Origin: Pectobacterium carotovorum
GTDB taxonomy: Bacteria; Pseudomonadota; Gammaproteobacteria; Enterobacterales; Enterobacteriaceae
Reading direction: 5' to 3'
Assembly (NCBI GenBank): GCA_016415585.1
Contig: CP066552.1
Coordinates: forward strand, 1,550,001 to 1,614,000
Length of the DNA: 64,000 bases
A program made the translations under genes and the position numbers. This document shows, piece by piece, positions 1 through 8,527 of this stretch (position 1 is the stretch's first letter; each line of letters opens with the position of its first letter). The notes under the pieces were generated by a model. That model was not told the DNA's origin and did not search any database. It worked only from the letters and a program-made list of their open reading frames with translations.

Positions 1-709
<709 letters not shown>

Positions 710-1001
710 AGCCGAAATACTCTTGAACGTCGAACTCCTTCGCTAAGTATGTATAAGTAGCAATACGTGAAGGTACTGACGGCAGTAAAACCGATGCTGC
801 CTCTTAGGGTTCTGACCATGATGGTAAGATATTATCATTTTACGTAGATTATTTTAATCGGAAATTTATTCTATTGCTATCGGGTTTTTTTCATATTGAT
901 AATTTTTATTTTTTGTGAAGTAAATGTATTTTCTATAATTTCATCATAAATTTTTTTTATAAATTAGTGAGCTAATTTTTATTTATTTTTAATAAGGTGT
1001 G

Positions 1002-1037
1002 TTGACAGATTTGTTTTTAATTACTTTAATTAGTTTG
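1002..1037 (+). promoter_or_regulatory. Candidate sigma-70 promoter for the AT-rich secreted-protein gene
   Basis: TTGACA at 1002-1007 is a perfect -35 hexamer. It is followed after 17 bp by TTTAAT at 1025-1030 as the -10, placing the start site near 1037, about 89 bp before the gene. The whole 800-1120 interval is extremely AT-rich, so chance matches are common. The perfect -35 with ideal spacing is what makes this one stand out. I see no other gene in 710-1125. Confidence 0.45.
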
Positions 1038-1125
1038 ACTCTAATTTGTTTTATTTGAGTTTTTATATAATCTTTATAATTATTCAATTCATTAACTATT
1101 TGTTGAAAATAAATGAGGTGTTATG

Positions 1126-1638
1126 ATGAATCTATTACGTTCAAGTATTCTAGTTGGGGCAATGCTAGCTATGCCGTTGACATATGCATTAGAAAATGGT
1201 GTTCGCGACATGAGTAACAGTAGTTTGGTGAGTAACACCTTGCTGCATTCTGGAGAGAATCAAAATACGAAGACTAATTTGGGGTCGTCACAATACGGTC
1301 CGACCTTAATTTCTGACAAAAAAGAAACTGATTACTCAGTGGTTTATCAAATAGAAAATGGTGTTGAAATCACTGCAAAAAATTTAAGTGATTTATTTAA
1401 GACTTATGATTTAGTAGTGATAAATTTGCGAGATGGGCAGTTGGTGCCAGCAATTCATACACCTGTTCCATCTGGATATTCATCACAAAAATCAATTAAT
1501 ATTAATAATATTTCCTCTCCTTCGGCTACACCCGTTGAATTGTATGTGAATGGTGAGATGACATTAGTGAAACCCAACAGAGGAGCCTATGTTTTCTCTG
1601 GTAATGGTGTATGGATTGTATCTGGATTACAGCCGTAG
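1126..1638 (+). CDS. Hypothetical exported protein, AT-rich orphan
   Basis: I do not recognise this family. The product of about 170 residues begins with a clear Sec-type signal peptide: a positive N-terminus (NLLRSS), a hydrophobic stretch (ILVGAMLAMPL) and a likely cleavage after TYA, near residue 22. So it is probably periplasmic or secreted. The mature part is polar, rich in Ser, Asn and Thr, has no cysteine and no membrane segment. Two ATG codons lie in a row at 1123 and 1126. The Shine-Dalgarno GAGG at 1115-1118 is better spaced for the second. Base composition is far below the neighbouring housekeeping genes, which suggests horizontal acquisition. It sits between an IS end and gene remnants, with its own promoter and terminator, so it looks like a free-standing accessory gene. 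Confidence 0.7.
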   Translation: MNLLRSSILVGAMLAMPLTYALENGVRDMSNSSLVSNTLLHSGENQNTKTNLGSSQYGPTLISDKKETDYSVVYQIENGVEITAKNLSDLFKTYDLVVINLRDGQLVPAIHTPVPSGYSSQKSININNISSPSATPVELYVNGEMTLVKPNRGAYVFSGNGVWIVSGLQP

Positions 1639-1676
1639 AGAATTTTTAATAGAATGATGTTTTCATTTTCATCAAT

Positions 1677-1723
1677 AAAAGAGAGATTTTTCAATGTGGT
1701 TATTGGCAATTCTCTCTTTTTTT
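1677..1723 (+). terminator. Rho-independent terminator after the exported orphan gene
   Basis: A stem pairing AAAGAGAGA with TCTCTCTTT across a loop of about 20 nt is followed directly by a T run. It lies about 40 bp after the stop at 1638, in the right orientation for the upstream gene. Confidence 0.7.
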
Positions 1724-1973
1724 CAGTAAAAACGTCGAATATTAAATAGTGACGATTTAAATTGATGTGCATATGGTTGCTTAGTTTTTTGGGGAGAGAG
1801 TGTTCAATTCGTAGAATTTATATTTATTAATAAATTCACCGATGGTTTTTTATCGCAACAAGCGGTAGTATGCTACTGCAAGCACATCCATTTTAGTTCT
1901 ACATACTTTTTGAGATATCTAGGTTTCGATCTTTTCCCAATATTGGTGCTAAATAATTTTGCGCATTGATGCT

Positions 1974-2223
1974 TCACTTCTCATTGTGCGAGTCCAGTGC
2001 TGGCGGGGTGTTGCCGTCAGCAAGTGTAGCGCTATTATGCAAAGCTATTTAGCGTGCTCAATACCTGCGGGTCGTTGTCTTTCACTAAAGCTGTCAGCGT
2101 GGTTAATGCGTGAGTATCCTGCTACGTTAGGTGTTCGTAGAGCGCATCTATCTTGCCATTTGCCTGACTGATGGATATCGCCGATAGGCCAATCAGTGTG
2201 GCAATAAAGGTTTTCCTTATCAT
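1974..2223 (-). pseudogene. Broken secreted-protein gene, possibly Sel1-like
   Basis: On the minus strand an ATG at 2223, preceded by AAGGA, opens MIRKTFIATLIGLSAISIS, a good signal peptide. The frame reaches TAG at 2122-2124 after 33 codons. In the same frame, coding-like sequence continues for 28 codons (QDTHALTTLTALVKDND...) to TAA at 2035. Shifting frame there gives NSATLADGNTPPALDSHNEK to a stop at 1974. The LADGNTPPALD stretch resembles a Sel1-type repeat (roughly A.lY.dG..vp.D), but this match is weak. What is seen is a start with a ribosome site, a signal peptide, a nonsense codon and a frameshift. The Sel1 assignment is inference. No intact partner gene is adjacent. Confidence 0.45.
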
Positions 2224-2662
2224 CGATTTTATTTCCTTAATTCATTCCCTGAGTGACTAGCAATGTGTACCAAAGATGCCAATTAAAGCGGTGGTTTATC
2301 GTAAGCCGTGTCTTTTAGAGTCATCGCTCTAATCATTATCCTCATTATCCAACGCGATCTGTTGATTATTCCTCAAGCAGATGCAGAGCTTAAGTGAGCA
2401 ACTGTGCCGATTGCCTAATAACTAAATGCTACCGATCAGCAACATGAGCGAAGGGTTCAGTACCAGAAAAAGCTGAAATTTTAGCATTGGTAACGTTATA
2501 GCGACCAAGACTTGGGTGAATTTTTTGAAAATGTAGTCTACACTGGTTTTTTCTGCTAAAATCAATGTTATTAACTTAACTGTATGGATATACAAAACGG
2601 TAAATTTTATTCAAAAATTAAAATTATCCATTTAAATTTTTTGTTATTCTTATGGAGGTTTT
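2224..2662. other. Intergenic stretch with no gene seen
   Basis: I found no credible coding region on either strand between the broken secreted-protein gene and the next orphan gene. The left half has ordinary composition and may be further debris. The right 130 bases are very AT-rich and lead into the good GGAGG ribosome site just before 2663, so the promoter of that gene probably lies around 2540-2640. Confidence 0.5.
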
Positions 2663-3295
2663 ATGATTTCAGTAGTTGCAAGAAAATTAAGTATTCCGGT
2701 TGTTAATCATACTTTCGTTCCAAAGATTAGTGAGCGTTTAAATTACAATTTCTTGGTGAATTTAAAAAAGGTAAGAAATTCTAGCGATAATCTGGTTAAT
2801 GTTAATAAATGTGGTACCAACCCCCCTTGTAAAAAATTTCCTGACCTTAATTCTCCTTCACTGGTTAGATGCGCCGTTAATTTTTTAAAAAAAGATAATT
2901 CAGTCTCAATAAATAAAAATTTCCATGAGGTTAAGAATAAATATGATAAATTCATATCAGGAACAACAAATTCTTTAATTAATTTAGAAAAGCTAATTAA
3001 AGAAAATGATAATGATATGAGGGTTATATTTGAAAATATGGAAAACAGTGATCTTAAGTATGCAATAAATAATAAATTAAATGCTAATGTTTTAAGTAAA
3101 ATAAAATTAATGGAAGGAGGGGTTGTTAACGATTTGAATATTTTTAAAAGCAATATTGTTAATGAGAATGATTTTAATAGCTTAGATAAGGCTCGATTGA
3201 AATCTCTTGAAAATACAGCAGATGCTTTTGCTAGAAGGATAGCATCCAAATTAAAAACGATGACTTCATTAATTGAAAAAAATGGAAAAATATAG
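2663..3295 (+). CDS. Hypothetical protein, AT-rich orphan
   Basis: This is a 210-residue protein of a family I do not recognise. It starts with ATG at 2663 behind a strong GGAGG about 7 bases upstream. There is no signal peptide and no membrane segment. The product is basic and very rich in Lys and Asn, with a predicted mostly helical C-terminal half (about residues 95-205, with heptad-like Leu/Ile spacing). The N-terminal 60 residues are Ser/Asn/Val-rich and look unstructured. That layout of a loose N-terminus followed by a helical body occurs in type III effectors and in some toxins, but nothing here proves either role. Codon use is strongly AT-biased, unlike the flanking core genes, which suggests foreign origin. 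A very short open frame begins one base after the stop. Confidence 0.65.
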   Translation: MISVVARKLSIPVVNHTFVPKISERLNYNFLVNLKKVRNSSDNLVNVNKCGTNPPCKKFPDLNSPSLVRCAVNFLKKDNSVSINKNFHEVKNKYDKFISGTTNSLINLEKLIKENDNDMRVIFENMENSDLKYAINNKLNANVLSKIKLMEGGVVNDLNIFKSNIVNENDFNSLDKARLKSLENTADAFARRIASKLKTMTSLIEKNGKI

Positions 3296-3296
3296 G

Positions 3297-3377
3297 ATGA
3301 CATCTTCTAATTATAGCGATGGAAATGATTTAATCCAAGCAATTATTTCGGAACCTTTTCTATATCGAATGAGCTAA
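3297..3377 (+). CDS. Possible 26-codon leader or truncated partner gene
   Basis: An ATG one base after the stop of the 210-residue gene opens 26 codons (MTSSNYSDGNDLIQAIISEP...) ending at TAA 3375-3377. It has no independent ribosome site and could only be translated by coupling. It may be the surviving N-terminus of a second gene that once formed a pair with the upstream orphan, or it may be chance. The 210 bases after it contain nothing recognisable. Confidence 0.2.
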   Translation: MTSSNYSDGNDLIQAIISEPFLYRMS

Positions 3378-3587
3378 GAATCTGAAATTAATATAATATC
3401 ATAAGGGGAGACAAGCTTGATTGAAATATGCAGTTGTTTTATAATGATAAAAGCGGAATATCAATAATTTCTCACTTATCACCAGCGTTGTACTGGCGAT
3501 AAATGTTCTAGCTGATATAGCCGCTTCTGTAATTAAGGCACCGTCTAGATTCCCGATCGCCTTGTTGGGTGGAGCAAGCGATGCTCA

Positions 3588-3926
3588 TTATCTCAGGGCT
3601 GGCAGCTTACGCTGCCCAATGCCGTACCAATACGTAGGCCAGCGACCATCCCCTGCGTAGTTATTGATCACGGCAGCGATCGCCACCAGCACAATGCTCC
3701 CCAGCAGAACGGGCGTGACTAAGAACTCAAACCCCACAGCGCTCTTCCCTGCCAGAATAATAACCAGCGGGTTGGCGCCAGCTGGTGGATGCACAGCGCG
3801 AAAATATTGCATCAGCATCGTCGCCACGCCAACCGCGAGTGATAACACAACGATCGTGTTGCCGAATCCATATAAGGCAATCAAACCCACGGCTGACGTA
3901 ATGAAATGCCCCCCGATTACATCACC
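3588..3926 (-). pseudogene. C-terminal fragment of an HPP-family membrane protein
   Basis: Minus-strand coding sequence carries the family signature HPPAGANPL, at least two strongly hydrophobic helices (LIALYGFGNTIVVLSLAVGV and FLVTPVLLGSIVLVAIAAVI), and the usual NNY...YPxYW-like end (NNYAGDGRWPTYWYG). Homologous sequence can be followed upstream of the first in-frame start, through GGHFITSAVGL and SQGDVIGG near 3920, then stops abruptly. The N-terminal portion and the start codon of a normal HPP protein (roughly 150-200 residues) are missing. It abuts a second N-terminally truncated gene on the other strand, so both were cut by one event. Intact HPP proteins are integral membrane proteins linked to nitrite transport in plastids and cyanobacteria. 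This copy is presumably dead. Confidence 0.65.
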
Positions 3927-4099
3927 TTGCGATTAAGGTGGATGCCAAAGTGGCGCTGTTTGCGATCTTTGAGAAATTATCAGCCCATAACATCAACATT
4001 GAGTTCGCGCCCTCTCTGATTAGTGGCGGCCCGGCAATGCATATGATGTGCTATGAACCAAGCGGGATCCGTATCGAATTTTACTGGTCAGGTCAGTAA
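3911..4099 (+). pseudogene. C-terminal fragment of a VOC (glyoxalase/dioxygenase) family protein
   Basis: The plus-strand frame from about 3911 reads HHLAIKVD, then ALFAIFEKLSAHNI, and ends MMCYEPSGIRIEFYWSGQ before TAA at 4097-4099. This is the C-terminal beta-alpha-beta-beta-beta half of a vicinal oxygen chelate protein, with the conserved GIRIEF metal-ligand strand. There is no start codon or ribosome site, and the N-terminal module is missing. The left end coincides with the truncated end of the HPP fragment on the opposite strand, marking a deletion junction around 3915-3935. Confidence 0.6.
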
Positions 4100-4176
4100 A
4101 TGGGGCGTAAAAAACCAGCCTCATGACCCATATCAATAATGGTGCTGCTATAGCCGCCATTCATCCTGATTTAAAA

Positions 4177-4190
4177 TTGATCAAAATCAA
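4177..4190. promoter_or_regulatory. Perfect FNR-type box upstream of cueP
   Basis: The sequence TTGATCAAAATCAA matches the FNR consensus TTGAT-N4-ATCAA at every defined position. It is centred about 92 bp upstream of the start site predicted from the CueR-type promoter, so it could serve that promoter from a distance or a separate, undetected start. Binding is inferred from sequence only. Confidence 0.5.
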
Positions 4191-4238
4191 TAAAAAACCA
4201 GTAAATACATTATTTTACCTTTCTATACTTCCCACCTT

Positions 4239-4269
4239 TTGACCTTCCCGTAGGGGGAAGGTGTAACGT
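4239..4269 (+). promoter_or_regulatory. CueR-type copper-responsive promoter of cueP
   Basis: TTGACC at 4239-4244 serves as the -35. It overlaps a dyad ACCTTCC-N7-GGAAGGT (4242-4262), which is the arrangement of the E. coli copA CueR operator. The -10 is TAACGT at 4264-4269, giving the 19-bp spacer that MerR-family activators need in order to twist the promoter. The spacing and the arm sequence both support CueR, although cueR itself is not in the window. Confidence 0.8.
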
Positions 4270-4312
4270 CATAACCTGTGATTCCAGATAATGACTCTAT
4301 TGAGGGGAAGTG

Positions 4313-4867
4313 ATGATGAAGATAAAGGTGATGGCGGCACTGTTCGCTCTGACGTTGAGTGGGTCGGGTTTCGCTGCAGCGACTGACGCTAATGCGTTTC
4401 TAGCTAAACAAGGGCTGGCAGGGAAAAGCGTCGAACAGATCGTCGATACGATCGATCAATCGCCGCAGGACAGGCCGTTGCCCTACAGCGCGTCGATTAC
4501 CAGCAAAGAACTGAAATTATCCGATGGGCAGCAGCAGTATAGCTATCCGCTGGGAAATAAATTCTATCTCTCATTCGCCCCTTATATTCAGCAAACCCAT
4601 CCCTGCTTTAACCACAGTTTGTCCGGGTGTCAGGGTGAGCTCGCCAATACAGCATTTGACGTAAAAATTACGGATAAAGCCGGTAATGTCACCGTGCAGA
4701 AAACCCTAAACAGCCACCAAAACGGTTTTGTCGGCGTATGGCTGCCGCGCAATATTGAAGGAACGATTAATGTCAGCTATCAAGGACGCGTGGCAAACTC
4801 ATCGTTTGCGACCTATGACGACAGTCAAACCTGCATGACGACATTGCCATTGAAAGAGCGATCGTAG
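4313..4867 (+). CDS. cueP: Periplasmic copper-binding protein CueP
   Basis: CueP is a periplasmic copper-binding and reducing protein best known from Salmonella, where it supplies copper to SodC and helps survival under copper stress. The product has a Sec signal peptide (MKIKVMAALFALTLSGSGFA) and the three conserved cysteines at about C98, C106 (in HPCFNHSLSGCQ) and C174 (in SQTCMTTLPL). The spacing agrees with the family, as does the length of about 184. A GTG at 4310 immediately precedes two ATGs. The GAGGGG site at 4302-4307 best suits the ATG at 4313. The gene stands alone behind a CueR-type promoter. No copA or cueO is nearby. A perfect FNR box further upstream hints at anaerobic control, when copper is mostly Cu(I). 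Confidence 0.9.
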   Translation: MMKIKVMAALFALTLSGSGFAAATDANAFLAKQGLAGKSVEQIVDTIDQSPQDRPLPYSASITSKELKLSDGQQQYSYPLGNKFYLSFAPYIQQTHPCFNHSLSGCQGELANTAFDVKITDKAGNVTVQKTLNSHQNGFVGVWLPRNIEGTINVSYQGRVANSSFATYDDSQTCMTTLPLKERS

Positions 4868-5198
4868 TCGAAAAAAACGTAATCTGCATGTCACTGGATG
4901 CAGGTGGAAACACATCTTCAAGGTGAGGAAGGCTGTTTCTCATACTTTGTTGAGCAGTGTGAAAAAGCTATTGGTGCTTTCATTGAGAAAGACATATTTT
5001 GCTAATAGGATGCATCACCTAAATCCTCAGACTGTCTTGATACAGCGTAAAAACAGGTCAATGTTTCACCCAATGCCTTAACCTTACCGCCAACAGGCAG
5101 TAAACTAGCGGAATGATTTTTTGACCGATTTTCACTGTGAGCGCTCGCTCGCATGCGTGTCGATGCCGTTCCATCTCTTTCTGTGAGCTATCAGGCCT
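4868..5198. other. Intergenic region between cueP and the DUF3750 gene
   Basis: No convincing gene is seen. A small dyad (CTGCAT...ATGCAG near 4885-4905) just after cueP lacks a T tail, so it is at best a weak terminator. On the minus strand, 5002-5137 contains two overlapping short frames that read like a signal-peptide-like segment and a downstream segment in different phases. This could be a very small decayed gene but is too short to support. Confidence 0.4.
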
Positions 5199-5972
5199 AT
5201 GACGTACCTCAAATTCTTAGGGATTGGGTTTATTTGTGTGCTGTTGCTGTCTTTTTGGCAAAGCTGGGCGCAGTCAACGCGTAACGGCGAAACGTTTAAT
5301 GGGCAAAGCTGGTGGTCTGCCAAACGTGATTCTTCCGGCTTGGCGCCGAACCCTGTGCAATTTCGCCAGACTGCTATCGTGCAGGTTTATGCTGCGCCGA
5401 CATACGGCTGGCGTGGGCTGGTGGCGGTACATCCGTGGATCATTTTCAAGAAAGCAGGGGAAACCCAATATCGCCGCTATGAAGTCGTGAGTTGGGGGAG
5501 CGATAACGTCGTCCGTCTTAACCGTTCGGTGGCCGATGCGTATTGGTATGGTGCGAAACCGAAGCTGTTGGTGGAACACCGTGGCGACAACGCGGAAGCG
5601 ATGATCCCACAGATTGAGGCTGCGATAAAAAGCTACCCGTGGCCGAAGACGTACCACGCCTGGCCGGGACCGAACAGCAATACGTTTCTGGCTCACATTG
5701 GCCGCGCAGTGCCCGCGCTCAAGCTGGATATGCCCGCTAATGCGATTGGCAAAGATTACCGTCCGATCACGCGCCCAGTGGGGCTGTCGCCATCGGGAAG
5801 CGGTGTGCAGATTTCACTGCTGGGCGTGCTGGGTATCACGATGGGCATTGAAGAGGGAATTGAGGCCAACATTCTGGGGCTGAGCATGGGCGTGGATATG
5901 AACCCGCCCGCGCTGCGTTTACCCTTTGTTGGCCGCCTCGGCTATGAAAAAACGGGTAGCGAAGAAGGCTAA
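5199..5972 (+). CDS. DUF3750 family protein
   Basis: This 257-residue protein has an N-terminal hydrophobic segment (FLGIGFICVLLLSFWQSWA, about residues 5-23). The segment could be an uncleaved anchor or a signal peptide, so the body lies outside the cytoplasm. The conserved features of DUF3750 are visible: YGWRGLVAVHPWIIFK, a YRRYEVVSWG segment, YPWPKTYHAWPGPNSNTF, and a glycine-rich LLGVLGITMGIEEGIE stretch. The conserved His and Asn-Ser-Asn residues (HAWPGPNSNT) suggest an enzyme active site, but no reaction is established for the family to my knowledge. The gene is a single transcription unit facing the convergent LysR gene 16 bases downstream. Confidence 0.8.
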   Translation: MTYLKFLGIGFICVLLLSFWQSWAQSTRNGETFNGQSWWSAKRDSSGLAPNPVQFRQTAIVQVYAAPTYGWRGLVAVHPWIIFKKAGETQYRRYEVVSWGSDNVVRLNRSVADAYWYGAKPKLLVEHRGDNAEAMIPQIEAAIKSYPWPKTYHAWPGPNSNTFLAHIGRAVPALKLDMPANAIGKDYRPITRPVGLSPSGSGVQISLLGVLGITMGIEEGIEANILGLSMGVDMNPPALRLPFVGRLGYEKTGSEEG

Positions 5973-5988
5973 GGCTTGCGCTTCACTT

Positions 5989-6891
5989 TTACGTGCCGCA
6001 TTGCCGCAGATGTGTCAGCAGATTGGCGACTTCGGGTTGCAACGTCGCGCCGGATTTCACGCCCAGCCAGAGCTGGCGTGAAGCCCACTCGTCAGTGAGA
6101 CTGATGGCGCGTAACCCGGTGCCGAGCACTCCCGGGCGAATCGCGCCCTCCGGCAAGACGCTGATCCCCAGTCCTGCTTCGATCATGCGACAAATGCCGT
6201 CAAAGCTGCTGACCTGCACCCGCAGGCGCAGCACTCTCCCCAGCTCATCTGAGGCATCTTTTAACTGCTTCAGCAACGAGCTGCCGTTATTGAGGCCGAC
6301 ATAGTCGTAGCCCAGCGTGTCGTTAAAGCTGATTTCTGGCCTTGCGGAAAGTGGGTGCTGGGGCGGAACGAGTACGACAAGCTTGTCCTGACGATAAGGA
6401 ATCTTCTCGACCCCCTGCGAGCCGACATTGTCAGCGAAGATGCCGATATCGGCTTCTCCCATCGCGAGCGCCGTCACCACGGTCTTACTGAGCTTTTCCT
6501 CCAGGTTAATACGAATGAGCGGTCGTGCCAGAAGGAATGACGCCAGATCCTGCGGAAGAAACTGAATAATCGCCGAGGTGTTCGCCCACATGTGTACGTG
6601 GCCGCGCACGCCAACGGCGTAGTCGTTCATTTCACTCGCCATACGCTCCACGTTGCTTAACACATTGCGCGCGTGATTCACCAATTCCTTGCCTGCGGGG
6701 GTTAACGTCAGGCCGCGCGGCATTCGAATAAACAGCGCACAGTCCACGGTGCGCTCCAGCTCGGCGATACGCTTGCTCAGGGCTGAAAGCGTAATGTGGA
6801 ACTTTTCTGCGGCTTTGGTGAGGCTACCGGTTTTGGCAACCTGCAAAAAGATGCGGAGCGACTGGAGGTCAAAGTGCGTCGGGTTAATCAT
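5989..6891 (-). CDS. LysR-family transcriptional regulator
   Basis: This is a LysR-type regulator of about 300 residues. The N-terminal winged helix-turn-helix is clear (FDLQSLRIFLQVAKTGSLTK ... ALSKRIAELE), followed by the effector-binding domain. A longer frame starts at 6960, but the ATG at 6891 (MINPTHFDLQ) gives the normal LysR length and places the helix-turn-helix at the right distance from the N-terminus. It is divergent from the VOC-protein gene at 7105, which is followed by a TauE/SafE-type permease gene. LysR regulators usually control the divergent neighbour, so these are the likely targets (inference). The effector is unknown. Confidence 0.85.
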   Translation of the reverse strand: MINPTHFDLQSLRIFLQVAKTGSLTKAAEKFHITLSALSKRIAELERTVDCALFIRMPRGLTLTPAGKELVNHARNVLSNVERMASEMNDYAVGVRGHVHMWANTSAIIQFLPQDLASFLLARPLIRINLEEKLSKTVVTALAMGEADIGIFADNVGSQGVEKIPYRQDKLVVLVPPQHPLSARPEISFNDTLGYDYVGLNNGSSLLKQLKDASDELGRVLRLRVQVSSFDGICRMIEAGLGISVLPEGAIRPGVLGTGLRAISLTDEWASRQLWLGVKSGATLQPEVANLLTHLRQCGT

Positions 6892-7104
6892 GGCGTATCG
6901 AGAGTCCTCAGCAGAGCTGGAAAACAGCACAAGAGCTGGCAGTTTGATTCCGCGCAGCATGTTGGCAGATGTCTTATGTCAGGCTGTAATTTAGCACAGT
7001 CGGAGGTTTTCCTGACAGGAAAGGGTCATTGACTATTCAGGGATTATCAAAAGACCGCGTTACTCCTAGGATGTGAGAAATATCGTTCAGGATAGGACTT
7101 ATCA

Positions 7105-7491
7105 ATGTCACTTATCGATCATGTCGATCACCTTGTATTGACCTGCGTTGATTTTGCGGCGACCCGACATTTTTATGTTGATGTGTTGCAAATGCGGGAA
7201 GAAACGTTTGCGAATGGGCGCGTTGCTTTTCATTTTGGTCATCAAAAAATCAATGTGCACCTGCGTGGCGCCGAACATGAACCGAAAGCGCATCTGCCCG
7301 TTCCGGGATCGCTCGACCTGTGCTTTATTGCGTCGGTGCCGCTGGAGCAGGTTATGGATCATCTGGCACGCTGCCTCTGGCCAATTAGCGAAGGACCGGT
7401 GATGCGAACCGGTGCAACGCAGCCAATTCGTTCTCTCTATCTGCGCGATCCCGATCTGAATTTGATCGAAATCGCGGAATATTTACCCTAA
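7105..7491 (+). CDS. VOC-family protein (glyoxalase/dioxygenase superfamily)
   Basis: A single-subunit vicinal oxygen chelate protein of 128 residues. The paired modules show the usual metal-ligand strands: DHVDHLVLTC with a His near residue 9, INVHLRG in the middle, and the terminal DPDLNLIEIAEY with its conserved Glu. The DPDLNLIEI pattern is common in fosfomycin-resistance-like and small-molecule lyase subgroups, but the substrate cannot be read from the sequence. It lies between a divergent LysR regulator and a TauE/SafE permease on its own strand, which suggests a small import or detoxification unit. It is a different lineage from the VOC fragment at 3911. Confidence 0.8.
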   Translation: MSLIDHVDHLVLTCVDFAATRHFYVDVLQMREETFANGRVAFHFGHQKINVHLRGAEHEPKAHLPVPGSLDLCFIASVPLEQVMDHLARCLWPISEGPVMRTGATQPIRSLYLRDPDLNLIEIAEYLP

Positions 7492-7564
7492 AGCCATTGT
7501 CTGCCTACCGGCCTGAAACGCGGTTCTCCAGATAGTCTTGTGATATATAGGTCATGCATTTTTT

Positions 7565-8332
7565 ATGTTTAGCTTAATGATGTTCAGCGATATTTTGTTG
7601 TGTTTGCTTTTGGGTATCGGGCTGGGATTTTGCGGAGGAATGCTGGGGATTGGCGGTGGGCTGATCGCGATTCCGATTTTGGGTGTGCTCTTCGGGATGG
7701 ATCAACATATGGCACAGGGAACCGCGTTGGTGATGATTACGCCTAACGTGCTGATTGGTTTTCTACGCTATCGCCAGCGTAACCGCATTGATACGCGGGT
7801 GGCGTTGACCATGTGTGCTTTTGCGACGGGGTCTGCCTACCTTGCTGCCCATATCGCGTCATCGATTGATGTTCACAACCTCCAGCGTGCTTTCGCCACT
7901 TTTCTGCTGGTGCTGGCGGCGTACTATATCTGGCAGTGGTATAACAAGAAGCGCAGGCAAACGTCAGAGATTGTGCTATCGACCAAATATCTACCGTTGC
8001 TCGGTGTGGCGAGCGGGTTTATGTCGGGCATTTTTACCGTTGGTGGCGGTTTGGTGGTGGTGCCTGTGCTGGTTACGCTGTTTGCCTTTGCGCAAACGCA
8101 GGCGCAGGGCATGGCGCTGATACTCGTTGTTCCGGGTGCACTGGCTGCGCTGCTATCCTACTCGCAGGCGGGTAACGTTGACTGGGGTATTGGTTTACCA
8201 CTGGCGTTGGGCGGGATCTTTAGTGTTTCCTGGGGCGTGGCTTTAGCGCACAAGCTGCCCGTTGTTTACCTGCGTGGGGCGTTTTGTCTGATGCTGATCG
8301 GCGTGGGAATCACTATGCTGGTGCTGAAATAA
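7565..8332 (+). CDS. TauE/SafE (TSUP) family membrane permease
   Basis: A 255-residue integral membrane protein with about eight hydrophobic helices. It carries the two characteristic glycine-rich repeats GMLGIGGGLIAIPIL (about residues 24-38) and SGIFTVGGGLVVVPVL (about 152-167). Those repeats define the sulfite exporter TauE/SafE superfamily, whose members move small organic or sulfur-containing anions across the inner membrane. Substrate is not predictable. The ATG at 7565 lacks a strong ribosome site. ATG codons a few residues in (MMFSD) are alternatives. It follows the VOC gene by 73 bases and is probably co-transcribed with it. Confidence 0.85.
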   Translation: MFSLMMFSDILLCLLLGIGLGFCGGMLGIGGGLIAIPILGVLFGMDQHMAQGTALVMITPNVLIGFLRYRQRNRIDTRVALTMCAFATGSAYLAAHIASSIDVHNLQRAFATFLLVLAAYYIWQWYNKKRRQTSEIVLSTKYLPLLGVASGFMSGIFTVGGGLVVVPVLVTLFAFAQTQAQGMALILVVPGALAALLSYSQAGNVDWGIGLPLALGGIFSVSWGVALAHKLPVVYLRGAFCLMLIGVGITMLVLK

Positions 8333-8363
8333 CTGGCTGATACATCCTACTTAGCGCTTTTAA

Positions 8364-8417
8364 TTCCTACCTATTCAGCCTAAAGTTTTCAGCGCTTTCT
8401 CCGTTGATAGGTAGGAA
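8364..8417. repeat. 11-bp inverted repeat in the gap before the PNPOx-like gene
   Basis: TTCCTACCTAT (8364-8374) is repeated as its exact complement ATAGGTAGGAA (8407-8417), flanking a 32-bp loop. There is no T tail, so a terminator is unlikely. It could be an operator pair or an RNA structure in the 195-bp leader of the next gene. Confidence 0.5.
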
Positions 8418-8527
8418 GTGATGCGGTTAGCGTGAATGATTTCTCCGTTTCCTGACCACTGCTGGAGCGGCCCGAGTGAAGCAGGGTCGCATCCTCTCTG
8501 AAGCCCAATCTGAATAAGGCGTGATGT

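Noticed and set aside
1959..2171. 70-codon plus-strand frame
   Set aside because: The opposite strand contains a ribosome site, start and signal peptide of a broken gene, which explains the sequence better.
5002..5137. Minus-strand fragments resembling a small decayed gene
   Set aside because: The two short frames are in different phases and too short to identify, so I could not support a feature.
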